From Candidatus Pararuminococcus gallinarum (GTDB lineage Bacteria; Bacillota; Clostridia; Oscillospirales; Ruminococcaceae): DNA of 64,000 nt. Position numbers and translations under genes: made by a program. A model generated the notes under the pieces. It made no database searches and was not told where the DNA came from. It was given only the letters and a program-made list of their open reading frames with translations. Positions 1-9,033 of this stretch are shown piece by piece. Position 1 is the first letter of the stretch, and every line of letters starts with the position of its first letter. The stretch is from positions 1 through 64,000 of the forward strand of contig CAJFSX010000001.1 of assembly GCA_904419775.1 (NCBI GenBank), in the 5' to 3' direction.

Positions 1-2315
1 TGCATTGTAACCGGGATAACCAATGTCTGCATTCCCTGGATTTCCTTCAGTCCATCAATCGCATCTCTTAAGACTGTCTTGGCATTGTCTACATCTACCT
101 GGGATACATTCTCATCTATAGCGACCTTTTTTGCCCCCTCTAAAGCAGATTGCAGTGCATTAATGCTGTTTAGTGTATAAATATCTTTTTCCGCAAGTTT
201 GGCTTCAGCCTCAGAAATAATCTGGTTTAACTCATCCTTATTGATTTCCGGTCCCTCTGCCTTCTCTTTCAGTGTAAAGACTAGCTCTGTTGTCCCTGTA
301 AATGGTTCCCCATCAATAGTATCAATCTCCACACTTGTATCAACCTGCTTAAATGTAAAGGTAAATTGCTGTGGATCAGCGATATACTCTTTGCCATCTA
401 TCACTGTCACTCCGTTTCTCAGATAAACAGACATCATCTGCATCCCAGAGTCGCTTGTCGACAGGGCATAACTTATCTGACCATCAAATGTTGTAGAATT
501 GTATTTCCCATAGTCTCTGTCTATGACAAATTCCACACCGTTTTCAACTCTCGTTCCGTCTTCATATATCACTTTAATACGAACATTGTTTTTGTCACAG
601 TATACTGGAAGATCTGCCTTCTCCAAGCCACTGATGGCTTCCTCAATAGCTGTGCAAGCATCATCTACATCTTGCTGAGTCGCATCCGCATCGTCCATTA
701 TCCTCTCACCTTCAGCTACTGCTTCTTTCAGTGACACATAGGACTCCGGCGTATAGTCGCTCTCCAGATAAGTTGCCGCGCTCCCAAGCCATGCGGCAAG
801 CTCTTCCTTGTTAACTTCTGACTGCGAGGGTTCTTCCTTTTTCAGGACAAAAGTGATCTCCCCCGACTCGGCGAGCGGCTTTCCATCAATCTCAACTATG
901 TAAGCGGCTGTATCCCATGCCCCTTCTGTCTTGAAAGAATGTGTTTCGATACATGTCCATTCCTCACCTGTATCCGATGTTTGTCCATCTTTCAGTGAAA
1001 CAGTATATGTCTGTCCATAGTCCCATATCCCCAGTTTAAGTTCCAGGACACCGTCTTCACCGCTGACTCCTTCATAACTATTGCCCCATGTATTATCGCT
1101 TGTAAAGTCAAATCCTGCGCCTTTTACGGGATTTCCTTCCTCATCTGTCACACGGGCCCGGAAGGTTGTCTCATCAGAGAGTACCTGATCGCCCGGTTGC
1201 TCTGACTTTTTCTCCAGACCCTGGATCGCTTTTTCCAGCTCTTCTGTCTGGCTGTCCACCTCACTCTGAGATTTCGGATCATCCAATACCGCCTGGGCTG
1301 CCGCGATCGCTTCCTGAAGTTTTCGATAGCTTTCTTCCGTATATTCTTCCGCATTAAATCCTTGAGCCTCTGCAATCTTGTTTCTCAGAGCCTCTGTATT
1401 GATTTCTGTCCCAGGTGTCTCTTCTGATTTAAGAACAAATACGATTTCTCCTGCCTCAGGAATCGGCTTCCCGTCTATACTTTCAATCGGAGCTCCCGAA
1501 ACAGGTCCGCCGCCGGTCTCGAATGTATGTGTGTCGGCACTTGTCCAGCTTTCCTGTCCCTCTTTCAGAGTCACTGTAAACTTCAAAAGGTAATCCATAG
1601 GATCCACCTTCATTTCAAGTATTCCATTTTCGCTACTGACGGCTTCGTAGGGGCCTACCCATGGATCGTTGCTCACAAATGCAAATACAGCGCCCGAAAC
1701 AGCCTTACCTTCTTCATCCACAACTCGTGCGCGGAATGTATTCTCATCTGACAGCACCGGAACTTCCTGCTGTTCTGCCTTCAATGTATATACAAGGCGC
1801 ATACCCGGCATGTACGGCTTTCCGTCAATTGTGTCTATCAACGGTATCCACTGGCTTCCGCCGTTCACCGTAAAGCTGTGCATATCATCCGTTGTATATC
1901 CCTGTCCACTCTGGAGCCGGATATCAATCTTTTTGCCATAGTCAGCAGAATATAAATATTGACTTATGATTCCCTGCTCACTTACAAGTGTCTCTCCTGT
2001 CTCTGCACCGTCTCGTATAATATCAAATGTTATACCTGAAATCGGGGTGCCGTTTTCGTCCTGAACAACAGCTCTGAATATTCCCTCTGAACATGTATCT
2101 GGTAGTTCTACAGGTTTTTCCACAAGTTCATCTATTGCCTGGCTGACTGCTTCTGTCTGTTCATCTACCTGTGCCTGTGTGGCCTCCGGATCATCATATA
2201 CCTTCTGCGCTTCTTTCAGGACACTCTGAAGTGCATCCCAGCCTTCCGTGTAGTCCTCTGCTTTCAGTTGGCCCGCCTCATCCAGCTTTTTCCGAAGTTC
2301 ATCTTTACTGGCCAC
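1..2315 (-). CDS. FIVAR / Ig-like repeat surface protein, truncated at both ends
   Basis: An uninterrupted minus-strand frame runs from about 2342 off the left edge, over 770 codons. Translation shows four FIVAR-like helical repeats of about 70 residues (each ending in a pattern like V-D-x-x-x-x-x-L-x-x-A-I-x-x-L). Between them lie beta-rich modules of about 90 residues that recur with the pattern F-R-A-R-V-x-D-E-x-G-x-x-V-x-G and end with I-D-G-K-P-x-P and a V-F-x-L-K strand. There are two such modules between FIVAR 1 and 2, and one each between 2 and 3 and between 3 and 4. This architecture is typical of secreted or wall-attached adhesins and glycan-binding proteins. No ATG start, signal peptide or ribosome site precedes the frame: upstream is a stop (2343-2345) and the sequence becomes nrdG-like on the other strand. 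Codon use (many ACA, ATA, AGA) is more AT-rich than in the rest of the window. The 3' end lies outside. The GTG at 2315 is only a nominal start. Confidence 0.75.
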   Translation of the reverse strand, partial: MASKDELRKKLDEAGQLKAEDYTEGWDALQSVLKEAQKVYDDPEATQAQVDEQTEAVSQAIDELVEKPVELPDTCSEGIFRAVVQDENGTPISGITFDIIRDGAETGETLVSEQGIISQYLYSADYGKKIDIRLQSGQGYTTDDMHSFTVNGGSQWIPLIDTIDGKPYMPGMRLVYTLKAEQQEVPVLSDENTFRARVVDEEGKAVSGAVFAFVSNDPWVGPYEAVSSENGILEMKVDPMDYLLKFTVTLKEGQESWTSADTHTFETGGGPVSGAPIESIDGKPIPEAGEIVFVLKSEETPGTEINTEALRNKIAEAQGFNAEEYTEESYRKLQEAIAAAQAVLDDPKSQSEVDSQTEELEKAIQGLEKKSEQPGDQVLSDETTFRARVTDEEGNPVKGAGFDFTSDNTWGNSYEGVSGEDGVLELKLGIWDYGQTYTVSLKDGQTSDTGEEWTCIETHSFKTEGAWDTAAYIVEIDGKPLAESGEITFVLKKEEPSQSEVNKEELAAWLGSAATYLESDYTPESYVSLKEAVAEGERIMDDADATQQDVDDACTAIEEAISGLEKADLPVYCDKNNVRIKVIYEDGTRVENGVEFVIDRDYGKYNSTTFDGQISYALSTSDSGMQMMSVYLRNGVTVIDGKEYIADPQQFTFTFKQVDTSVEIDTIDGEPFTGTTELVFTLKEKAEGPEINKDELNQIISEAEAKLAEKDIYTLNSINALQSALEGAKKVAIDENVSQVDVDNAKTVLRDAIDGLKEIQGMQTLVIPVTM

Positions 2316-2316
2316 A

Positions 2317-2565
2317 AAAATCAAGTCCCTTGGCCTGGATCTCTATATATACTCTGGGTATACATATGAACAGATTCTACAATTAAAGGATCCCTTTGCC
2401 ATAAAACTGCTGGAACAATGCGATGTGCTCATGGATGGCCCCTTTCTTCTGGAGCTTCGCACCCTGGACGCTCCTTTCCGGGGGAGCAAAAATCAGCGGG
2501 CCATTGATGTTGCCGCCACCCTTGCGGGGGAGGAAATCATTCTCCACGATTTTGGGGCGCAGTAG
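2317..2565 (+). pseudogene. nrdG: C-terminal fragment of anaerobic ribonucleotide reductase activase (NrdG)
   Basis: Reading plus from about 2317 gives 82 residues that match the C-terminal half of NrdG, the radical-SAM activase of class III ribonucleotide reductase. Recognisable stretches are S-L-G-L-D-L-Y-I-Y-S-G-Y-T-Y-E-Q, C-D-V-L-M-D-G-P-F and P-F-R-G-S-K-N-Q-R-x-I-D-V. The N-terminal half with the CxxxCxxC iron-sulfur motif is absent, and upstream the sequence turns into the antisense of the FIVAR gene. A strong terminator follows the stop, as expected for a genuine gene end. So this is a real 3' end whose 5' part has been cut off, by rearrangement or by a chimeric assembly joint. Confidence 0.8.
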
Positions 2566-2591
2566 CATGGACAAGCACATAAGATATTCTT

Positions 2592-2620
2592 CAAGGGAGG
2601 GCATTGCCCTCCCTTGTTTA
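2592..2620 (+). terminator. Rho-independent terminator after nrdG fragment
   Basis: A perfect 11-bp inverted repeat (2592-2602 with 2606-2616) and a 3-nt loop, followed by a T-rich run. It sits 27 nt after the nrdG stop. Confidence 0.8.
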
Positions 2621-2717
2621 TTGATAAACGAATTGCGGCTTTCTCCTTGGCATATACTGAAATATGCGGCCATTTCCCCAGGTATTTTTAAGATTCTTTG
2701 AAATTTTTTCGTTTTTA

Positions 2718-2746
2718 TTGAATCGCCATGGCAACCATGCTACACT
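2718..2746 (+). promoter_or_regulatory. Sigma-A promoter for the peptide-binding lipoprotein
   Basis: TTGAAT at 2718-2723 and TACACT at 2741-2746, separated by 17 bp, about 60 nt before the start codon at 2807. Confidence 0.6.
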
Positions 2747-2806
2747 TAACGTAATCACTGAAATTTCCATCGCTGCCGGCGATGTTTTTATAGGAGAAGA
2801 ATCACT

Positions 2807-4402
2807 GTGCTGAAAAAAATAACCGCTTTTCTGCTGGCCGCTCTGGCGGTCTCCCTGCTTTTTGCAGGCTGTTCCCACAGCGGGACGGACGGGCAGATTC
2901 TCCGCTACGATATTACGTCAGAGCCTATTAACCTGGATCCCCAGCTTGCCAACGATCACGAATCCATGCTGGTCATCCAAAACAGCTTTGAAGGGCTGCT
3001 CACTGTGGATGAGGACAATCAAATTGCCCAGGGCGTGGCCGAGCGCTACGAAGTCTCCGACGATGACCTTATCTACACCTTTTATCTGCGCCAGGACGCC
3101 AAATGGTCCGACGGTACCCCGGTGACGGCTGAGGATTTTGTCTTTGCCTTCCAACGTTTGGCGGATCCCGCCACCCTCTCCCCACACGCCAGCTCCTTTT
3201 TCTGCATCAAAAACGCCCAGTCCATCTATCAGGGCGCCGCTGGGGTGGAGGAATTGGGCGTAACAGCCTTGGACAGTCACACCTTACAGATTACTTTGGA
3301 CTATCCCAACCCCTATTTCCCCACCTTGATGGCTTCTTCGGCTGCCATGCCCTGCAATGAGGAGTTTTTCCTCTCCACCAAGGGGCGCTATGGACTGGAC
3401 GCTGATATGCTGCTCTACAACGGGCCGTTTTACATCCGTAAATGGTCCCATGGCGAGTATGTCTCTATGCGGCAGAACCCGGAATATGTCTCCGAAAAGG
3501 AAACCATTGCCGGCGGCATTGCCTTCTATATCCAGGAAGATGGGCTGGATCTGGACCGCCTGTTGGACGGTGAGATTGACGCCATGCCCGTCACTGCCGA
3601 CGAGCTGGATACCGTGGCTGAGCAGGGGCTATCCTATGACAGCTTTGAGGACACCGTCTGGGTGCTGGCTTTTAACGGCAATAACGAAGTTTTCCAGAAC
3701 GCCAACATCCGCAAAGGGCTCTCCTACGCCATGGACCGGCAGTCTTATATTGAAATTCTGCCCAGCTATATGTCCTATGCCCAGGCGCTGGTGCCCGAGG
3801 CGGTCAACATGCTGGACCGCTCCTACCGCTCTGTTGCCGGTGAAGATCTTATGTATGACTATGATCCGGAAACCGCCAAGCAGTTTTTCAATACGGGATT
3901 GGCGGAGTTGGGGTTGGAAAAGCTGGAGAAAACCACCATTATCTATCCTGACTCCGATCCCCATCATCTGGCTCTCAGCTTAATGCAGGGCAATTGGCAG
4001 ACCAATCTGTCCGCTTATATCAATATCGAGCCACTGCCCCAGGATGAGGTCATGGCCAAGGTGGAAAGTGGGGATTTTGACATCGCCCTGATCCCTCTGA
4101 AAGCCACCTATGATGCTCCTGAATCTCTGCTCAACAACTTTTTAGCTGAATCGGGAAGTAATTACTATGGATATAACAGCACAGCCTTTTCTGAGGCTCT
4201 GAACGCCGCTTTGGAAAGCACCGATATCACCACCAAAGCCTCCTCCTTTGCGCAGGCGGAGCAAGTTTTATTGGACGACTGTGTGGTCGTACCGCTCTAC
4301 TATCAGACCTCCAGCTACGCCATGGGCGAGGATGTCACCGACATCAGCTTCTCCCCCTTCTCAGGACAGATCCACTTTAAATATGCCCGCAAGCCGGGAT
4401 AA
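2807..4402 (+). CDS. ABC transporter peptide-binding lipoprotein (OppA family)
   Basis: A 531-residue family 5 extracellular solute-binding protein, the capture subunit for oligopeptide/dipeptide ABC importers. A lipoprotein signal peptide (residues 1-22: KK, hydrophobic core, F-A-G-C lipobox) places it on the outer face of the membrane. The mature part has family hallmarks: an early D-P-Q-L motif, Y-T-F-Y-L-R-x-D-A-K-W-S-D-G-x-P-V-T-A-x-D near residue 100, and N-x-x-I-R-K-G-L-S-Y-A-M-D-R near 300. The start is GTG with AGGAG 10 nt upstream. No permease or ATPase genes are adjacent; it has its own promoter and terminator, so it is an orphan binding protein that must dock on a transporter encoded elsewhere or act in sensing. 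Confidence 0.9.
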   Translation: MLKKITAFLLAALAVSLLFAGCSHSGTDGQILRYDITSEPINLDPQLANDHESMLVIQNSFEGLLTVDEDNQIAQGVAERYEVSDDDLIYTFYLRQDAKWSDGTPVTAEDFVFAFQRLADPATLSPHASSFFCIKNAQSIYQGAAGVEELGVTALDSHTLQITLDYPNPYFPTLMASSAAMPCNEEFFLSTKGRYGLDADMLLYNGPFYIRKWSHGEYVSMRQNPEYVSEKETIAGGIAFYIQEDGLDLDRLLDGEIDAMPVTADELDTVAEQGLSYDSFEDTVWVLAFNGNNEVFQNANIRKGLSYAMDRQSYIEILPSYMSYAQALVPEAVNMLDRSYRSVAGEDLMYDYDPETAKQFFNTGLAELGLEKLEKTTIIYPDSDPHHLALSLMQGNWQTNLSAYINIEPLPQDEVMAKVESGDFDIALIPLKATYDAPESLLNNFLAESGSNYYGYNSTAFSEALNAALESTDITTKASSFAQAEQVLLDDCVVVPLYYQTSSYAMGEDVTDISFSPFSGQIHFKYARKPG

Positions 4403-4433
4403 AGCTCGAAATAAATTTTTCAGACCTTTTCAT

Positions 4434-4467
4434 AAAAGCCCTCCCCCGGCCAGGGGAAGGGCTTTTT
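4434..4467 (+). terminator. Rho-independent terminator of the oppA-like gene
   Basis: The GC-rich hairpin pairs AAAAGCCCT..CCCC with GGGG..AGGGCTTTT and ends in a T run, 32 nt after the stop. Confidence 0.8.
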
Positions 4468-4545
4468 GGGTTTCTATCGTTTCATGCTGTCAAATTCTTT
4501 AGCGAATCGCCTTTTATAAGCTTTGTCCGTCCTGTTTAAATGGGC

Positions 4546-4583
4546 AGCAAAAAGCGGCAGGAAGTTTTACTTCCTGCCGCTTT
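4546..4583 (-). terminator. Terminator of the ribosomal protein superoperon
   Basis: A perfect 15-bp stem (4551-4565 with 4569-4583) with a 3-nt loop; on the minus strand it runs into five T's. It lies 14 nt past the rplQ stop and ends the rpsJ-rplQ transcript. Confidence 0.9.
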
Positions 4584-4596
4584 AAACGATCTATGA

Positions 4597-4938
4597 TTAC
4601 ACCAATTCGATGATCGCCATCTCCGCAGCGTCTCCGCGGCGGGGGCCAATCTTGACAATTCTTGTATAGCCGCCGTTTTTCTCTTTATAATTGGGGGCAA
4701 TCTCGTCAAACACCTTTTTGGCCACGCTTTCCTTCGTGATGAAGGAATAGACCTGACGTTTGGAGTGGAGATTGTCTTGTTTCGCGGTTGTAATCATTTT
4801 CTCAGCCATAGACCGAACCTCTTTGGCTCTGGTGACAGTGGTCTCAATCTTGCCTTTTTCCAGCAGATAGGTTACCATGGCACGCAGCATTGCCTTTCTA
4901 TGATCAGAGGATCTGCCGAGTTTCCTTGTACCTGGCAT
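4597..4938 (-). CDS. rplQ: Ribosomal protein L17
   Basis: A 113-residue L17 of normal length, a large-subunit protein binding 23S rRNA. It starts with the family signature ([20 protein letters not shown]). AGGAG precedes the ATG. It is the last gene of the alpha operon, directly after rpoA and before the strong terminator. Confidence 0.98.
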   Translation of the reverse strand: MPGTRKLGRSSDHRKAMLRAMVTYLLEKGKIETTVTRAKEVRSMAEKMITTAKQDNLHSKRQVYSFITKESVAKKVFDEIAPNYKEKNGGYTRIVKIGPRRGDAAEMAIIELV

Positions 4939-4971
4939 CGAAATTCACTCCTTTACCTGGTTGTTTGCAAG

Positions 4972-5922
4972 CTATTCCTCTTCCTTGCTCAGATTAAAGC
5001 CCAGGGAGTTGAGCTTGCTGATCACCTCTTCAAGACTCTTCCTGCCGAGGTTTCTCACTTTCATCATGTCTTCCTCAGATTTATTGATCAGGTCTTCTAC
5101 CGTGTTGATGCCTGCGCGCTTGAGGCAGTTGAAGGAACGCACAGACAGGTCAAGTTCTTCAATGGTCATCTCAAGGACCTTCTCTTTGCCGTTGTCGTCT
5201 TTCTCCACCATAATCTCGGTGCGATAGACTTCATCGGAGAGGTCAACGAACAGGTTGAGATGCTCGTTGAGGACCTTGGCTGCGAGGGATACGGCCTCTT
5301 TTGCGGAAATAGTTCCGTCAGTCCATACCTCGATTGTCAGTTTGTCGTAGTCGGTAATCTGGCCGACACGGGTATTTTCCACGGCATAGTTGACCTTTAA
5401 TACCGGCGTATAGATGCTGTCCACCGGGATCACGCCAATGGCCGTCTGCAGCGTCTGCTTGTTCCGCTCGGCGGCAACATAGCCACGGCCTTTATCCAGC
5501 GTAATTTCCATGTAGAGCTTTGCGCCAGCTCCCAGAGAAGCAATATGCATACTCGGGTCAAGAATTTCAACCTCGCTGTCCGCCTTGATAGAACCGGCGG
5601 TGACTTCGCACTCGCCCTCCGCCTCAATGCAGACAACCTTCGGGCCATCGCTGTAAAGCTTGGCTGTCAGCCCTTTGATATTGAGGATAATCTCGGTGAC
5701 GTCCTCTTTCACTCCGGGAATCGTTGAAAATTCATGTTGAATACCGTCAATCTTGACAGATGTGACGGCAACACCAGGAAGCGAGGAGAGCAGCACACGC
5801 CGTAGGCTGTTACCTAACGTTGTACCAAAGCCACGCTCGAGAGGCTCAACGATAAATTTACCATAAGTCCCGTCGGACTTCATATCCGCCGTCTCAATTC
5901 TTGGCTTCTCAATTTCAATCAT
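4972..5922 (-). CDS. rpoA: RNA polymerase alpha subunit
   Basis: 316 residues with both alpha domains. The N-terminal dimerisation/assembly domain spans about 1-230 (F[19 protein letters not shown] early). The C-terminal DNA/activator-binding domain lies near 245-310 ([20 protein letters not shown]). GGAGG precedes the ATG. It sits between rpsD and rplQ, the standard Firmicutes alpha-operon order, which couples polymerase assembly to ribosome synthesis. Confidence 0.98.
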   Translation of the reverse strand: MIEIEKPRIETADMKSDGTYGKFIVEPLERGFGTTLGNSLRRVLLSSLPGVAVTSVKIDGIQHEFSTIPGVKEDVTEIILNIKGLTAKLYSDGPKVVCIEAEGECEVTAGSIKADSEVEILDPSMHIASLGAGAKLYMEITLDKGRGYVAAERNKQTLQTAIGVIPVDSIYTPVLKVNYAVENTRVGQITDYDKLTIEVWTDGTISAKEAVSLAAKVLNEHLNLFVDLSDEVYRTEIMVEKDDNGKEKVLEMTIEELDLSVRSFNCLKRAGINTVEDLINKSEEDMMKVRNLGRKSLEEVISKLNSLGFNLSKEEE

Positions 5923-5995
5923 TCATAACCCTCCTAGTCGGACAGGCCCAAAATGGACCCGTGTTTTTCGCCTTCCTTTGCCGATGTGTCGTGCA

Positions 5996-6622
5996 TTACT
6001 TAGAGTAAAGCTCGACGATGAGATGCTCCTCAACCTCAAGGTCAATGTCCTCACGGTTCGGCAGCTCAGCGACAGTTGCCTGCAGGTTCTGACGATCGAC
6101 ATCCAGCCATTTGGGAACCGGTTTGGCGGAGTTCGCTTCCACAACCGCTTTGATCTTGTCGGAATTCTTGCTTGCACCGGCGATCGCGATCACATCGCCA
6201 GCTTTGAGCAGATAAGAAGGAATGTTTACCTTCTTGCCGTTGACGGTGAAATGGCCGTGACGGACCAGCTGTCTGCCTTCTTTTCTAGAAGAGGCAAATC
6301 CGCAGCGGTATACCACGTTGTCGATACGGCTCTCCAGGATGCGGAGCAGGTTTTCACCGGTCACGCCCTGTTTACGTTCCGCCATCTCGAAGTATTTTCT
6401 AAACTGGCCTTCCAGAACACCATAAAAGCGTCTTGCTTTCTGCTTCTCGCGCAGCTGCAGGCCGTACTCAGAGTTCTTCTTACGGCCCTGGCCGTGCTGG
6501 CCGGGAGCATAGCTTCTGCGGACAAGTCCACACTTATCGGAGTAGCATCTCTCCCCTTTCAGGAAGAGCTTCTGGCCCTCGCGGCGGCACTGTCTGCAAA
6601 CTGCTCCAGTATATCTTGCCAT
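5996..6622 (-). CDS. rpsD: Ribosomal protein S4, zinc-binding form
   Basis: A 208-residue S4, primary 16S rRNA binder and assembly initiator. Four N-terminal cysteines (C-R-Q-C near 9-12, then two around 26 and 31) mark the C+ zinc form. The S4 RNA-binding fold follows around 95-160 (R-x-D-N-V-V-Y-R-x-G-F-A). It starts at ATG with GGAGG upstream. A 94-nt gap to rpsK carries a long hairpin that could be an S4 autoregulatory site. Confidence 0.97.
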   Translation of the reverse strand: MARYTGAVCRQCRREGQKLFLKGERCYSDKCGLVRRSYAPGQHGQGRKKNSEYGLQLREKQKARRFYGVLEGQFRKYFEMAERKQGVTGENLLRILESRIDNVVYRCGFASSRKEGRQLVRHGHFTVNGKKVNIPSYLLKAGDVIAIAGASKNSDKIKAVVEANSAKPVPKWLDVDRQNLQATVAELPNREDIDLEVEEHLIVELYSK

Positions 6623-6646
6623 ATGGTTACACCTCCTGATAAATAC

Positions 6647-6700
6647 GAATCCGCGGGGGATCTCCCGCCCTGGGCCTGCATGGCGTCAGGCCGCGGATTC
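6647..6700 (-). promoter_or_regulatory. Long-range hairpin in the rpsK-rpsD spacer
   Basis: A perfect 10-bp inverted repeat (6647-6656 with 6691-6700) encloses a GC-rich loop with its own short pairings. It sits just upstream of the rpsD ribosome site, inside one of the larger gaps of an otherwise tightly packed operon. S4 represses its own synthesis through leader structures in other bacteria; that this hairpin does so is inference. Confidence 0.4.
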
Positions 6701-6716
6701 TCCTGCACCTTTGGTG

Positions 6717-7115
6717 CTATACACGCCGTCTCTTGGGCGGGCGGCAGCCGTTGTGGGGAATCGGAGTTACGTCTTTGATCATGTTAACTTCCAGTCCTGC
6801 TGCCTGCAGGGCACGGATTGCAGCCTCACGGCCGGAGCCCGGGCCTTTGACATATACTTCCACCGTTTTCAGACCATGTTCCATAGCGGCTTTTGCAGCG
6901 GTCTCTGCTGCGGTCTGTGCTGCGAACGGAGTAGATTTTCTGGAACCTCTGAATCCGAGTCCGCCTGCACTTGCCCACGAAAGGGCGTTGCCCTGTGTGT
7001 CGGTGATGGTAACAATGGTATTGTTAAAGGTGGACTGGATATGTGCGGCGCCACGTTCGATGTTTTTGCGTTCACGACGCCGGCGAGTGGCCTTTTTCGC
7101 TGTTGCTTTTGCCAT
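6717..7115 (-). CDS. rpsK: Ribosomal protein S11
   Basis: A 132-residue S11, a platform protein of the 30S subunit near the mRNA exit channel. It has a basic N-terminus ([12 protein letters not shown]), then the conserved [15 protein letters not shown] core, [14 protein letters not shown], and a C-terminal [12 protein letters not shown]. It lies between rpsM and rpsD. Confidence 0.98.
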   Translation of the reverse strand: MAKATAKKATRRRRERKNIERGAAHIQSTFNNTIVTITDTQGNALSWASAGGLGFRGSRKSTPFAAQTAAETAAKAAMEHGLKTVEVYVKGPGSGREAAIRALQAAGLEVNMIKDVTPIPHNGCRPPKRRRV

Positions 7116-7134
7116 CTCTCTTATCCCTCCCTAG

Positions 7135-7503
7135 TTACTTTTTCTTGTTGGCGATGGTCTTCTTCGGTCCCTTGCGGGTTCTTGCGTTGGTCTTGGAGCG
7201 CTGGCCTCTGACGGGCAGGCCCTTTCTATGACGAACACCGCGATAGCATCCGATTTCTACCAGTCTCTTGATGTTCAGTGCGACCTCACGGCGCAGATCA
7301 CCTTCCACCTGCACATTGTGGTCGATGTACTCACGCAGTTTGGAAACGTCATCCTCGCTGAGATCTCTCACCCTTGTGTCCGGATTGACGCCTGTCGCCT
7401 GGATAATGTCCTGAGCTTTTTTGCGGCCGATACCATAGATGTAGGTAAGGCCAATCTCGACCCGCTTCTCTCTGGGCAGGTCAACACCAGCTATACGTGC
7501 CAT
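7135..7503 (-). CDS. rpsM: Ribosomal protein S13
   Basis: A 122-residue S13, a 30S head protein contacting tRNA and the 50S subunit. It begins [10 protein letters not shown] and carries the helix-hairpin-helix Y-G-I-G-R-K-K-A and the basic tail ([13 protein letters not shown]). It follows rpmJ in the operon, as usual. Confidence 0.98.
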   Translation of the reverse strand: MARIAGVDLPREKRVEIGLTYIYGIGRKKAQDIIQATGVNPDTRVRDLSEDDVSKLREYIDHNVQVEGDLRREVALNIKRLVEIGCYRGVRHRKGLPVRGQRSKTNARTRKGPKKTIANKKK

Positions 7504-7600
7504 ATAACTGTTGCACCTCCTTCTATACTTTTCGTTGAAAGTACCTGATTGCGGCTTTGCGGGAATCTCTCCCTACCGCAGGATGCTCTCTGTCCAGAGC

Positions 7601-7714
7601 TTAGCCCTGGCGCTGTTTATGCTTGGGGTTTACGCAAATAACCATTACACGCCCTTTGCGCTTAATGACTTTGCACTTCTCGCAAATAGGTTTCACGGAA
7701 GGTCTGACTTTCAT
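7601..7714 (-). CDS. rpmJ: Ribosomal protein L36, zinc form
   Basis: A 37-residue protein, found by translating the gap between infA and rpsM. It begins [14 protein letters not shown] and ends K-H-K-Q-R-Q-G, with the Cys-Cys-Cys-His zinc site typical of C+ L36. An AGGAGG-type ribosome site precedes the ATG. Position and length match all Firmicutes alpha operons. Confidence 0.97.
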   Translation of the reverse strand: MKVRPSVKPICEKCKVIKRKGRVMVICVNPKHKQRQG

Positions 7715-7747
7715 TTGAAATACCTCCTTGTTACCGGCCCGGTGGGG

Positions 7748-7966
7748 CTATTTAGAACGCCATGTGATGCGTCCCTTGGTGAGGTCGTAGGGTGACATCT
7801 CGACCGTCACCTTATCCCCGGGCAGGATGCGGATAAAGTTCATCCGCAGTTTGCCTGAGATATGGGCCAGAATTTTATGACCGTTTTGAAGCTCCACCTG
7901 GAATGTGGCGTTGGGCAGGGCTTCCAGCACGGTACCCTCAATCTCGATTACATCGTCTTTCGACAA
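7748..7966 (-). CDS. infA: Translation initiation factor IF-1
   Basis: A 72-residue OB-fold factor that occupies the ribosomal A site during initiation. The core ([34 protein letters not shown]) is standard. I place the start at TTG (7966) because GGGAGGT lies 6 nt upstream and the resulting length is canonical. An in-frame ATG further upstream at 8011 would run into the KOW gene and add unconserved residues. Confidence 0.95.
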   Translation of the reverse strand: MSKDDVIEIEGTVLEALPNATFQVELQNGHKILAHISGKLRMNFIRILPGDKVTVEMSPYDLTKGRITWRSK

Positions 7967-7997
7967 GCAAATACCTCCCTCGCAGGTGACGGGCCGC

Positions 7998-8267
7998 TCA
8001 CAGCTCCTCATTGACGGGAGCGTCCAGGGGGCCGTTAAACTCCCGGAGAGCGCGCCTCAATTTGTTGTTGGTTGTCAGTGTTTCCACGTCCAGGACAGTG
8101 TTGGTCGGCCGCAGATGGCGAAGGTTTTTACGTTTGGGCCGTTCCAGCTTCCGTTCCTTCCCATCGGCGATGACCGCGAAGCCATCTGTTAGGGAAAGAA
8201 CTACATAAAACCGACCGCCGTCATGGCCCGCCACGGATTTCACGACGCAGCCTTTTGCTATTTCCAT
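7998..8267 (-). CDS. KOW-domain RNA-binding protein (L14e-like)
   Basis: An 89-residue protein with an N-terminal KOW-like beta barrel ([18 protein letters not shown]) and a basic segment ([15 protein letters not shown]). Small KOW proteins of this kind commonly sit between map and infA in Firmicutes and resemble archaeal/eukaryotic ribosomal L14e. The precise role is unsettled; the operon position implies ribosome assembly or translation. Confidence 0.85.
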   Translation of the reverse strand: MEIAKGCVVKSVAGHDGGRFYVVLSLTDGFAVIADGKERKLERPKRKNLRHLRPTNTVLDVETLTTNNKLRRALREFNGPLDAPVNEEL

Positions 8268-8281
8268 TTTGTCCCTCCCGC

Positions 8282-9031
8282 TTATGGACGGGTCAGCACC
8301 ACAGGACCATTTTCTGTGATCGCAATGGTGTATTCAAAATGGGCCGACAAGCTGCCGCTTGTGGTTACCGTTGTCCAGCCGTCTGCCAGCACTTTGACGT
8401 TTTCTCCGGTAGCGTTCACCATGGGCTCAATAGCGATCGTCATACCAGGTACCAGACGGGCGCCCCGTCCGGCCCGGCCGTAGTTGGGAACATCCGGGGA
8501 TTCATGCAGATTTTCTCCTACGCCGTGGCCGACAAACTTCTTGACAACCGCCATTCCGTTTTCTTCCACATAGGTCTGAACCGCATGGCCGATATCCCCG
8601 ATGCGGTTGCCCGCCACGGCTGCCTTGACGCCAATCTCCAGGCTCTGGCGGGTGACGTCCAGCAGCCTTTGAGCTTCTGGGCTGATCTCTCCCACCGGGA
8701 AGGTGTAGGCGTTGTCTCCATGGAAACCATGGATGCAAGCGCCCACATCTACACTGACGATGTCGCCGGATTGGATCACTTTGGTCTTTTTCGGGATGCC
8801 ATGAATAACCTCATTATTGACTGAGATACATGCGCTGCCTGGAAAACCACCATATCCCAAGAAGGACGGCACCGCACCTTCGGACACGATATAATCGTGC
8901 ACCACAGTGTCGATGTCTTTGGTGGATACGCCGGGTTTGATGTGCTCCCCGGCCACCTTCAGTGCCATTGCAGAGATTCTGCCCGCCTCCCGCATGAGTT
9001 CGAGCTCTCTCGCCGTTTTCAGCACAATCAT
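8282..9031 (-). CDS. map: Methionine aminopeptidase, type I
   Basis: A 249-residue cytosolic enzyme that removes initiator methionine. Metal ligands are visible: D in S-V-D-V-G-A, D in G-D-N-A, H in G-H-G-V-G-E, and E in A-I-E-P-M and near I-T-E-N-G-P. Also present is the substrate-binding H in Y-G-G-F-P-G-S-A-C-I-S-V-N-N-E-V-I-H-G. It follows adk by only 2 nt. A second, distant M24-fold protein in this window (40.1-41.3 kb) is not a MetAP. Confidence 0.97.
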   Translation of the reverse strand: MIVLKTARELELMREAGRISAMALKVAGEHIKPGVSTKDIDTVVHDYIVSEGAVPSFLGYGGFPGSACISVNNEVIHGIPKKTKVIQSGDIVSVDVGACIHGFHGDNAYTFPVGEISPEAQRLLDVTRQSLEIGVKAAVAGNRIGDIGHAVQTYVEENGMAVVKKFVGHGVGENLHESPDVPNYGRAGRGARLVPGMTIAIEPMVNATGENVKVLADGWTTVTTSGSLSAHFEYTIAITENGPVVLTRP

Positions 9032-9033
9032 GG

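Noticed and set aside
8282-9031. map and the 40-kb M24 gene as paralogous methionine aminopeptidases
   Set aside because: The 40-kb protein has the extra N-terminal creatinase/prolidase domain and lacks MetAP motifs; only the fold is shared.
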